A stretch of 64,000 bases of DNA from Fidelibacterota bacterium (GTDB taxonomy: Bacteria > Pseudomonadota > Alphaproteobacteria > Rhodospirillales > Rhodospirillaceae): positions 1 to 64,000 of the forward strand of contig CANJPQ010000022.1 of the NCBI GenBank assembly GCA_947476275.1, written 5' to 3'. Positions 54,059-62,959 of the stretch are shown here, in pieces. The position numbers were made by a program, and so were the translations under genes. The stretch's first letter is position 1, and every line of letters starts with the position of its first letter. Below the pieces are notes generated by a model, which was not told where the DNA came from, did not search any database, and saw only the letters and a list, made by a program, of their open reading frames with translations.

Positions 54059-55177
54059 ATGGCTCGCAATCCACGCCACTCCATGCTGCCCACGCCCAGC
54101 CACGACGAGGCGGCGCGCCAGCAGTTCGTGCTCGGCTTGAAAGACCACATCCGCGATCACGTGCGTGCCCACATGGGCGCGGTTTACGAGCAGCGCGGTA
54201 AACCGCGCTTCGAGAAGCAGCACGGCCATGCGCCGAAGACCGCGCAGGACGTGGGCACGGTGATGTGGGACGACCCGCTGTTCCAGACCTTCAGCCGCCT
54301 GCATCGCAGCGGCCAGGAGATGATGTGGGACGCCGTGGCGGATACGCTCTACCGCACGCAGCACGATCTCTCCGACAAATTCCGCGGCTTCGCCAGCAAG
54401 GCGAAGGGCTCCCTCACCCTCGACGCGGACGTCACCGGCGCGCGCCCGATGCGCGAGGTCGACATCCATCTCCAGCCCGGCGGCTACATGACCGACTACG
54501 GCACGGACGATGTGATGGCGGGTGCGTTCTACGAATACGGAGGCAATCTCTACGCCATGGGCCGCGGCGTCGGCATGGCGGAGAGCAAGGGCGAAGTCGT
54601 CATTCGCTTCATCAAGGAACGCTATCCGGACCTCAAGCCCACGCGCATCCTCGATATCGGCTGCAGCGCTGGGTCCGCCACGGTGCCATACGTGCGCGCT
54701 TTCCCGGATGCTGAGGTGCATGGCATCGACGTGGCGCCGGCGATCCTGCGCTACGCCCACGCCCGCGCCGAAGCAATGGGCGCGGCCGTCCACTACTCGC
54801 AGCGCGATGCTGCCAACACCAAGTTCCCGGATGAGTCGTTCGATCTGGTGCTGTCGCACAACGCCATGCACGAGTTCAGCGCCAAGATCACTGAAGGCAT
54901 GATGAAGGAGAGCTATCGTCTCCTGAAGCCGGGCGGGGTGACCGTGCATCTGGACGTCAACATCCGCTTCGACGAGTACGACGCCTGGTACAAGTTCTAT
55001 CGCGGCTGGGACCAGATCCATAACAACGAGCCGTATTGGTCGGTCTACGCCACGAACGATTGCGGACGTATGTTGAAGGACGCAGGCTTCCCGGATGCGG
55101 CGGTCTGGGTCGGCAAATTCCGTCAACTCGACAACAGCCTGTCCTGGCACATCGCCGCGGCGCGAAAGCCGGCGTAG
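54059..55177 (+). CDS. Class I SAM-dependent methyltransferase with long N-terminal region (copy 2)
   Basis: A 372-residue paralogue of the methyltransferase at 24.1-25.3 kb. A helical N-terminal region of about 185 residues (LKDHIRDHVRAHMGAVYEQR, HGHAPKTAQDVGTVMWDDP) precedes a methyltransferase core with motif I RILDIGCSAGSATVPY, motif II VHGIDVAPAILRYAHARAEA, FDLVLSHNAMHEFS and LLKPGGVTVHLDV. In the operon it follows flavoprotein copy 2 and precedes, by one base, the exported FGE-like gene. Substrate unknown. Confidence 0.85.
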   Translation: MARNPRHSMLPTPSHDEAARQQFVLGLKDHIRDHVRAHMGAVYEQRGKPRFEKQHGHAPKTAQDVGTVMWDDPLFQTFSRLHRSGQEMMWDAVADTLYRTQHDLSDKFRGFASKAKGSLTLDADVTGARPMREVDIHLQPGGYMTDYGTDDVMAGAFYEYGGNLYAMGRGVGMAESKGEVVIRFIKERYPDLKPTRILDIGCSAGSATVPYVRAFPDAEVHGIDVAPAILRYAHARAEAMGAAVHYSQRDAANTKFPDESFDLVLSHNAMHEFSAKITEGMMKESYRLLKPGGVTVHLDVNIRFDEYDAWYKFYRGWDQIHNNEPYWSVYATNDCGRMLKDAGFPDAAVWVGKFRQLDNSLSWHIAAARKPA

Positions 55178-55178
55178 C

Positions 55179-56021
55179 GTGCGGCGGAGCGACATCTTCG
55201 CCGCCGCCGTTCTTCTTGCGTGCGTTCTTCTTGCGTGTCTGTCGGCGGCGCCTGTGCGCGCGCAAGCGCCGGCCGCATTCCGCGATTGCCCGAAGTGTCC
55301 GGAGATGGTGACGCTGCCGTTGCGCAGCTTCACGATGGGATCGCCCGCCGCTGAACCGCGCCGCGAAGCGCAGGAAAGTCCGCAGGTTCAGGTGAAAATC
55401 GCGCAGCCGATCGCGGTCGGCAAGTACGAGGTCACGTTCGCGGAATGGGATGCGTGCGTGGCGGATGGCGGCTGCCGCGGCTATCGCCCGCGCGACGACG
55501 GGTGGGGGCGCGGCAATCTGCCGGTGATCAATGTCGATTGGGCGGATGCGCAGGCTTACGCCGCGTGGCTGACCAGCAAGACCGGCAAGACCTATCGTCT
55601 GCCCTCGGAGGCGGAGTGGGAGTACGCGGCGCGCGGCGGCGCGTCCACCGCCTATTGGTGGGGTGCTAAAGCCAGCCGCGCTTACGCCAACTACGGCCGC
55701 GACAAATGCTGTGGCGAGGAAGCCGCCGGCGCGGACAAGTGGCGCAACACGTCGCCGGTCGGCAGTTTCCCGGCCAACGCCTTCGGCCTGCACGACATGA
55801 ACGGCAACGTGTGGGAGTGGGTCCAGGATTGCTGGAACGACTCCCACACCGGCGCCGACACCGCTGGCGCCGCACGCGTCAGTGGAGAATGCGAACTGCG
55901 CGTGCAGCGCGGCGGGGCGTGGAGCAGCATGCCGGAGCGCATCCGGGCTGCTTTTCGTCACGCTTTCCCGACCCACGACCGGGCTAATTTCATCGGCTTC
56001 CGGGTCGCCCGCGCTCCGTAA
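55179..56021 (+). CDS. Exported formylglycine-generating-enzyme-like (SUMF1/FGE-sulfatase domain) protein
   Basis: A 280-residue protein. The start is GTG one base after the methyltransferase stop. The signal peptide (FAAAVLLACVLLACLSAAPV) carries an in-frame VLLAC duplication. The domain shows FTMGSP, GKYEVTFAEWDACV, LPVINVDWADAQAYAAWL, TYRLPSEAEWEYAARGG, GLHDMNGNVWEWVQDCWN and RVQRGGAWSS, the FGE/EgtB-type fold. Six cysteines (two in FRDCPKCPEM, then in WDACVADGGC, DKCCGE, QDCW, GECEL) suit a disulfide-bearing periplasmic protein. No sulfatase is near, so classic Cys-to-formylglycine conversion is not supported by context. Confidence 0.83.
   Translation: MRRSDIFAAAVLLACVLLACLSAAPVRAQAPAAFRDCPKCPEMVTLPLRSFTMGSPAAEPRREAQESPQVQVKIAQPIAVGKYEVTFAEWDACVADGGCRGYRPRDDGWGRGNLPVINVDWADAQAYAAWLTSKTGKTYRLPSEAEWEYAARGGASTAYWWGAKASRAYANYGRDKCCGEEAAGADKWRNTSPVGSFPANAFGLHDMNGNVWEWVQDCWNDSHTGADTAGAARVSGECELRVQRGGAWSSMPERIRAAFRHAFPTHDRANFIGFRVARAP
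55208..55237 (+). repeat. Perfect 15-bp tandem duplication in a signal peptide
   Basis: CGTTCTTCTTGCGTG occurs twice without a gap (55208-55222, 55223-55237). Being 15 bases long, it keeps the frame and duplicates five residues of the hydrophobic core of the signal peptide. Confidence 0.95.
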
Positions 56022-56086
56022 GGGCAGTTATCCACAGGATTCGCGGCGCCGCACCGCCACGTGCGAACGAGCCGGGACGTAATCGC

Positions 56087-56131
56087 TTGACACTTTAGAA
56101 TTGTTCTCGTTACAGTTTGGAACTTTTCTAA
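56087..56131 (+). promoter_or_regulatory. katG promoter with two Irr/Fur-family-like boxes
   Basis: A consensus -35 TTGACA (56087-56092) and TACAGT (56111-56116) with an 18-base spacer form the promoter. Two 6-3-6 dyads of the form TTAGAA-N3-TTCTAA overlap it: TTAGAATTGTTCTCG (56095-56109) in the spacer and TTGGAACTTTTCTAA (56117-56131) directly after the -10, with centres 22 bases apart (two helical turns). The half-sites resemble the alphaproteobacterial iron-control element bound by Irr. Occupancy would block RNA polymerase. Confidence 0.6.
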
Positions 56132-58459
<2,328 letters not shown>

Positions 58460-58485
58460 GCCGCACCGCCAGACTGCGAACGACG

Positions 58486-58516
58486 AAGGCCCGGGGCGAA
58501 AGCTCCGGGCCTTTTT
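58486..58516 (+). terminator. Rho-independent terminator of katG
   Basis: AAGGCCCGGGGC and GCTCCGGGCCTT pair around GAAA, with one G-T mismatch, followed by TTT CTA. It lies 27 bases after the katG stop and just before the 3' end of the convergent small gene, so it may also help stop the opposite transcript. Confidence 0.88.
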
Positions 58517-58987
58517 CTATTTCACGATCTGGAAGTTTTCGGGCTTGAGTTGGATTTCCTTGATGTTGCTATCGTCGTCATCGTCGACCGTTTCCAAGAC
58601 GCCACTTATCTGAAAATCAGGACTCAAGTCCACGCCCCGTTCTACCGTGAATTTCAAGTCGCGAAATTCTTCGGGCGCAATAATGCTAGTCTGTACACTT
58701 CCCTCAATTGTTGTCGGATCATCTGGCAAGTTTCCATAAGCGCGACTATTGGCGATAGTGACAACGAATGCTGCGCGCAGGTTCGCAATATGCGTCACGA
58801 CTCCATTCTTAATCCTCACCTTGAATCCCATGATAAGGGGATGCTTTTCTTGAGGTAGAATAGGGGGGCGGATGACGTAAACGTGCGAGACATTTTTAGT
58901 TTTGCGAGCCGCCAATGCAGGAGTGATGCAAAAGCCTGCAAGTAAAAGCCCGCAGAAGATCGCGGATATATAGCTGCGGTTTTTCAT
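58517..58987 (-). CDS. Exported uncharacterised protein, 156 residues, from AT-richer DNA
   Basis: A signal peptide (YISAIFCGLLLAGFCITPALA) is followed by a beta-rich domain of about 130 residues (VYVIRPPILPQEKHPLIMGF, AAFVVTIANSRAYGNLPDDP, LKFTVERGVDLSPDFQISG) and an acidic DDDDD run near the end. No family recognised. Its codon use is clearly more AT-rich than that of its neighbours, suggesting recent acquisition. It starts 4 bases after the stop of the phage-like/RlpA-like gene, so the two are co-transcribed. Confidence 0.65.
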   Translation of the reverse strand: MKNRSYISAIFCGLLLAGFCITPALAARKTKNVSHVYVIRPPILPQEKHPLIMGFKVRIKNGVVTHIANLRAAFVVTIANSRAYGNLPDDPTTIEGSVQTSIIAPEEFRDLKFTVERGVDLSPDFQISGVLETVDDDDDSNIKEIQLKPENFQIVK

Positions 58988-58991
58988 TGAT

Positions 58992-59888
58992 TTACGGTGT
59001 CCGCTTCTTCGGAGTTACCGTGACAACGACCGGTACAGTACCGGCTTCGGTGCTGCCTACCAAGTTCTGAAAAGCGCCTCGCGACAGATCGATCACGCGC
59101 GATGGATGTGGTTGAAGCGGCTGAAGTGCATGACCGCTTGCATCCATCTTGAATGGCCCACGGTCGTTTACCGGAACTGTGATGGAGCTATAAGGTGGCT
59201 GTTGCATCTGCACACTTGCAGTGCCTCCCAGATTGGCGCGGCTCGGCATCGCGGCCGAGACACCATCAGGATCGAATGGCTCTTCGCTCGCGGTCGTTTT
59301 GCCACTGGTGTAGTAGCTGGCGTCTCCACGGTAGCTATTCGCCCCATCCGGCCCACCGAGCCCCATCGCTTGTGCAATCGGCCCTAGGTCCGCGCCCGTC
59401 ACGGGAGGGGCATCCAAGTTGGGCTGGAAATCTGCAAGGCTCTGCAACGGCGGCAGGGGATCAGCAAACTCCTCCTGCCCCGTCCGCGGATTGACCGCAT
59501 TGCGCCCGCTGCCGACGACCAGCCGGCGGGGGTCGATACCGGCTTGTTGCGCGGCGCGGGCGACGGCCGCTATCACCTCCGGGGTGCGCAGGCGCGCGGG
59601 GATCACGACCTCGCCGGGTGTCATATGCGCGATCTCCGTATCGCCGCCGCGGCCCTGGAGGGCCAGCACCTGGGCTTGAAGCTCCTGGAGCTTTTCAGGA
59701 TCCGCGTGCGGGTCGATCCGCGCGATCACCTTCTGCGCCTTGCGCAGGTACTTCTGCCGCAAGGGGCCATCGCCGGAGATACGGGCCTGGTTCAACAGGT
59801 TGGCGGCGACGTCCGCCGGGGTGTCCGGGTTCGCCTCCATGATGCGCAGCACTTTGTCGATCTCCGCGTCGATGCCCTTCTTCGCCAT
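58992..59888 (-). CDS. Phage tail-like segment fused to an RlpA-like double-psi beta-barrel domain
   Basis: A 298-residue protein without a signal peptide. Residues about 1-75 are helical; residues about 80-145 (GGDTEIAHMTPGEVVIPARL, then IDPRRLVVGSGRNAVNPRTG) match a segment common in prophage tail proteins. Residues about 190-298 resemble RlpA/barwin-like barrels (ASYYTSGKTTASEEPFDPDG, PVNDRGPFKMD with the key Asp, PSRVIDLSRGAFQNL). RlpA-like domains cut or bind peptidoglycan. No other phage gene is near. It could be a prophage relic or a domesticated delivered hydrolase. Confidence 0.7.
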   Translation of the reverse strand: MAKKGIDAEIDKVLRIMEANPDTPADVAANLLNQARISGDGPLRQKYLRKAQKVIARIDPHADPEKLQELQAQVLALQGRGGDTEIAHMTPGEVVIPARLRTPEVIAAVARAAQQAGIDPRRLVVGSGRNAVNPRTGQEEFADPLPPLQSLADFQPNLDAPPVTGADLGPIAQAMGLGGPDGANSYRGDASYYTSGKTTASEEPFDPDGVSAAMPSRANLGGTASVQMQQPPYSSITVPVNDRGPFKMDASGHALQPLQPHPSRVIDLSRGAFQNLVGSTEAGTVPVVVTVTPKKRTP

Positions 59889-60012
59889 TGTCTGTCCTCA
59901 TGTTCACGCGCCACGATGGCGCCCATGGGCGACGGCTAAGTGCGATTCGGCATCCGCGAAACTGTTTGTCGTATGGCCCCGATGGGGCTCACGAAGATTG
60001 TGGCAGCCGGCG

Positions 60013-60534
60013 TCACGCCACCAATAGGCTGTCGAGCTTGTCGTAGGTGCTGAGTGTTTCCGGAAAATCCGGGCGCGGGCCGGTGTAGCCGATGACACCC
60101 AGCAGTTCATCGGTCGTTACCCGTTGTCCTTTGCCGATGAACAGGACCTTGCACAAGGCGACGGACGCGGTCTGGCCCCCCGCGATGATCTTCTGCTCCA
60201 TGTACAGCCAGCGCCTGTCCCAGGACACGACGCGCGTCGTCACCGTGAATTTCTGGAACGGATTGACCGGACGGCGATAGCGCGTGGCGATGGAGCCGAG
60301 CACGGGGAACAGGCCCGCCTTGCGGATCTTCGACCAGCCGCCGTGGCGGAACATGAAACCGATCCGCCCGATATCCATGAAGCTGTTGTAGCGGCTGTTG
60401 GTCATGTGGAGGTTGATGTCGAGATCGTGCGGCCAGCAGCGGAAGGTCATCTCGCCCGTTGTCAGCAAATCCGTATCGCGCGGCCCCAGGTGGACGCGGA
60501 GCATCATCCAGAGGAAGCGGAAGATCAGGTTCAC
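60013..60534 (-). CDS. Hotdog-fold acyl-CoA thioesterase-like protein
   Basis: A 173-residue protein of the thioesterase/4-hydroxybenzoyl-CoA-thioesterase-like (THEM6-like) hotdog group: an N-terminal hydrophobic stretch, then TFRCWPHDLDINLHMTNSRY with the acidic residue used in this fold, FMDIGRIGFMFRHGGW and RYRRPVNPFQKFTVTTRVVS. Such enzymes hydrolyse acyl-CoA. The start is GTG overlapping the previous stop (GTGA), so it is translationally coupled to the DUF4345-like gene. Confidence 0.82.
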   Translation of the reverse strand: MNLIFRFLWMMLRVHLGPRDTDLLTTGEMTFRCWPHDLDINLHMTNSRYNSFMDIGRIGFMFRHGGWSKIRKAGLFPVLGSIATRYRRPVNPFQKFTVTTRVVSWDRRWLYMEQKIIAGGQTASVALCKVLFIGKGQRVTTDELLGVIGYTGPRPDFPETLSTYDKLDSLLVA

Positions 60535-60923
60535 GGCGCGCCTCGGGCGACGCGGCGCTGCCACAGGGCGAGGGCGGGTGTGACGATCAACTCCATGACG
60601 AGGGCGAGCTTCATGGCGGTGGAAGGCGCGCCGGTGGCGATCAGCGCAAGCAGCCGCCCGAGGCCGCCCACCACGACGATGCCCGCCAGCAACGTGAAGC
60701 ATTGGCTGTGGGTCTCGATGCGCGGGATGGTGGAGACGAAGCCGAGGCCAATGCCGAGCAGCAGGCCCGACAGGTAGCGAAAGTGGCTGTCGAGATCGAG
60801 GCCGATCATGCCCTGATACAGCGTGCCCGGCCCCTGCAGCATCCCCGCGCCGCCAGCAAGGATCGGCACCAGGCAGGCGATCCCGACGGCGAGTTGCAGG
60901 GCGCGTTTTTCGAGGATGGACAT
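60531..60923 (-). CDS. DUF4345-like small membrane protein
   Basis: A 130-residue protein with four hydrophobic helices (LQLAVGIACLVPILAGGAGM, FRYLSGLLLGIGLGFVSTIP, CFTLLAGIVVVGGLGRLLAL, LALVMELIVTPALALW) in the DUF4345 pattern. Function unknown. It is encoded just upstream of and overlapping the thioesterase gene, and just downstream of a REP pair. The start is MSILEKRAL. Confidence 0.75.
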   Translation of the reverse strand: MSILEKRALQLAVGIACLVPILAGGAGMLQGPGTLYQGMIGLDLDSHFRYLSGLLLGIGLGFVSTIPRIETHSQCFTLLAGIVVVGGLGRLLALIATGAPSTAMKLALVMELIVTPALALWQRRVARGAP

Positions 60924-60944
60924 CGTCGGTGCCTCGATCACGTT

Positions 60945-60970
60945 GTCATCCCGGCGAAGACCGGGATCCA
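60945..60970. repeat. REP-like palindromic element
   Basis: GTCATCCCGGCG-AAGACCGGGATCCA is a dispersed-repeat palindrome (TCCCGG/CCGGGA core) of a kind common between genes in Alphaproteobacteria. It pairs with an inverted copy 47 bases away. Confidence 0.8.
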
Positions 60971-61017
60971 CTTTTCGGCGGGCAAGGGCCCTCGAGGCAC
61001 TCGTGCACCATGAGGAG

Positions 61018-61043
61018 TGGACCCCGGCCTTCGCCGGGGTGAC
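61018..61043. repeat. REP-like palindromic element, inverted partner
   Basis: TGGACCCCGGCC-TTCGCCGGGGTGAC is the inverted mate of the element at 60945-60970. Together they form a head-to-head pair (BIME-like) between the acyl-CoA dehydrogenase and DUF4345 genes. Confidence 0.8.
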
Positions 61044-61052
61044 GGGATGGGG

Positions 61053-62846
61053 TTACGCCGCGTCGAACAGGGCGTCCTCGATGTTCATGATGGTGTCGCC
61101 GCCGGCGAGAATCTGCGACAGCAGCGCGCCGGTCTGCGGCATCACGCGGGCCATGTAGAACTGCGCCGTCTTCAGCTTGGACTTATAGAACCCGGTCGGA
61201 TCGTCATTGCCCTTGCCGAGCGCGATCTTGGCCGACCGTGCCCACATGAAGCCGATGGCGACATAGGCGAACATCCTGAGCAGGTCCGACGCGGCCGCAC
61301 CGGCCTCGTTCGGGTTGCTCATGCCTTTCTGCGCAGTGTAGCCCACGGCCTGTTGCAGGCGGCCGAACGCCTTGGCGAGGCCCAGCACCATTTCCTCCAT
61401 TGCCGGATCGGTCGCGTTGGCTTCGATGAAGTCCTGCACCGGATGGAAGAACGCGCGCAGATATCGGCCATAGTGCTGGCCCATCTTGCGGCCGACGAGG
61501 TCGAGCGCTTGGATGCCGTTGGTGCCTTCGTAGATCTGCGTAATGCGGGCATCGCGCACGTATTGCTCCATGCCGTGCTCGCGGATGTAGCCGTGGCCGC
61601 CGAAGATCTGCACGCCGAGATTGGCGACATCGAAACCCGTGTCCGTGCCCATGGCCTTCACCACCGGGGTGAGCAGTTGCACGAGATCGTCCGCCGCCTG
61701 GCGTTCTTCCGGCGTCGCGGCATGGCTGGCGATGTCCTGGTTGATCGCCACCCACATGGACAGGGCGCGCACGCCCTCGGTCATAGACTTCATGGTGAGC
61801 AGGTTCTTGCGCACATCGGGGTGAACGATCAGCGGGTCCGCAGGTTTCTCTGGCGCCACCGCGCCTTTCAAACCCCGGCCTTGGAGACGTTCACGGGCAT
61901 AGAGCAAGCCGTTCTGCAGCGCCACCTCGGCGAGGCCAAGGCCCTGAACGCCCACGCCCAGACGCGCGGTGTTCATCATCGCGAACATCGCCCGCATGCC
62001 TTTGTGCTTCTCGCCCACCAGCCAACCGGTGGCATTGTCGAAATTGATGACGCAGGTAGCCGACGCCTTGATGCCCATCTTGTGCTCGATCGAGCCGCAG
62101 GCCACGCCGTTGCGCGCGCCGACCCCGCCGTCGGGCTTGGGCATGAACTTCGGAACCACGAACAGGGAGATGCCTTTGATGCCCGGCGGTGCATCCGGCA
62201 GCTTTGCGAGCACTAGGTGCACGATGTTCTGTGTGAGGTCATGCTCGCCGGCGGAGATGAAGATCTTCGTGCCGGTGACGGCCACGCTGCCGTCGTCTTG
62301 CGGAACCGCCTTGGTGCGGATGAGCCCCAGGTCCGTGCCGCAATGCGGTTCGGTCAGGCACATGGTGCCGCTCCAGGTGCCTTCGACGAACTTCGGCAGA
62401 TAGGTCTGCTTCTGTTCCTCGGTGCCGTAGATCTCGATGGCGTTATAGGCACCGTGGGTCAGGCCGGGATACATGGCGAAGGCCATGTTGGCGGAGCACA
62501 GCATCTCCTCCACCAGGGCGTTCACCGCTTTCGGCAGGCCCTGGCCGCCGTATTCGGGGCTCGCCGTGGTACCGGTCCAACCGCCTTCGATGAACTGCTT
62601 GTAGGCTTCCTTGAAGCCGCTCGGCGTCCGTACCACGCCGTTCTCGAAGGTGCAGCCTTCCTCGTCGCCGGAGCGGTTGAGGGGGAACAGCACTTCCGAA
62701 CTGAGCTTGCCGGCTTCCTCAAGCACGGCGTCGATCAGGTCGTCGCTGAAATCCTCATAGCCCTTGTAGGTCTGCAGGCTGCTGCCGTCGAACAGTTCGC
62801 GCAGCACGAACTTCATGTCGCGAAGCGGGGCGTTGTAGACGCTCAT
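61053..62846 (-). CDS. Acyl-CoA dehydrogenase with extra C-terminal domain (DmdC/AcdA-like, about 597 residues)
   Basis: A 597-residue flavoprotein that introduces the 2,3-double bond into acyl-CoA. The dehydrogenase core is present (FVEGTWSGTMCLTEPHCGTD, KIFISAGEHDLT, RLGVGVQGLGLAEVALQNGL, GGHGYIREHGMEQYVRDARI with YEGTNGIQALDLVGRKM). It is followed by the C-terminal acetyl-CoA-dehydrogenase-like extension (PF12806 type) and an N-terminal short domain (MSVYNAPLRDMKFVLRELFD). This subtype includes 3-methylmercaptopropionyl-CoA and long-chain enzymes. It lies next to a FadB-like gene, so fatty-acid or related beta-oxidation is likely. Confidence 0.93.
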   Translation of the reverse strand: MSVYNAPLRDMKFVLRELFDGSSLQTYKGYEDFSDDLIDAVLEEAGKLSSEVLFPLNRSGDEEGCTFENGVVRTPSGFKEAYKQFIEGGWTGTTASPEYGGQGLPKAVNALVEEMLCSANMAFAMYPGLTHGAYNAIEIYGTEEQKQTYLPKFVEGTWSGTMCLTEPHCGTDLGLIRTKAVPQDDGSVAVTGTKIFISAGEHDLTQNIVHLVLAKLPDAPPGIKGISLFVVPKFMPKPDGGVGARNGVACGSIEHKMGIKASATCVINFDNATGWLVGEKHKGMRAMFAMMNTARLGVGVQGLGLAEVALQNGLLYARERLQGRGLKGAVAPEKPADPLIVHPDVRKNLLTMKSMTEGVRALSMWVAINQDIASHAATPEERQAADDLVQLLTPVVKAMGTDTGFDVANLGVQIFGGHGYIREHGMEQYVRDARITQIYEGTNGIQALDLVGRKMGQHYGRYLRAFFHPVQDFIEANATDPAMEEMVLGLAKAFGRLQQAVGYTAQKGMSNPNEAGAAASDLLRMFAYVAIGFMWARSAKIALGKGNDDPTGFYKSKLKTAQFYMARVMPQTGALLSQILAGGDTIMNIEDALFDAA

Positions 62847-62864
62847 ATCTCGTCCTCCTCTGAT

Positions 62865-62893
62865 GTCATCGCCCGACTTGTTCGGGCGATCCA
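62865..62893. repeat. REP-like palindromic element (second type)
   Basis: GTCATCGCCCGA-CTTG-TTCGGGCGATCCA is a palindrome with GTCAT/GATCCA ends like the other REP elements but a GCCCGA core. It lies 18 bases upstream of the acyl-CoA dehydrogenase start. Confidence 0.75.
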
Positions 62894-62923
62894 TTCATCC
62901 GCTTGGCTCGTGCAGATGAGGGA

Positions 62924-62952
62924 TGGATGGCCCGGATAAACCGGGCCATGAC
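62924..62952. repeat. REP-like palindromic element, inverted partner
   Basis: TGGATGGCCCGG-ATAAA-CCGGGCCATGAC is the inverted mate of the element at 62865-62893 with a related core. The pair fills most of the spacer between the acyl-CoA dehydrogenase and FadB-like genes. Confidence 0.75.
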
Positions 62953-62959
62953 AGTTGGG

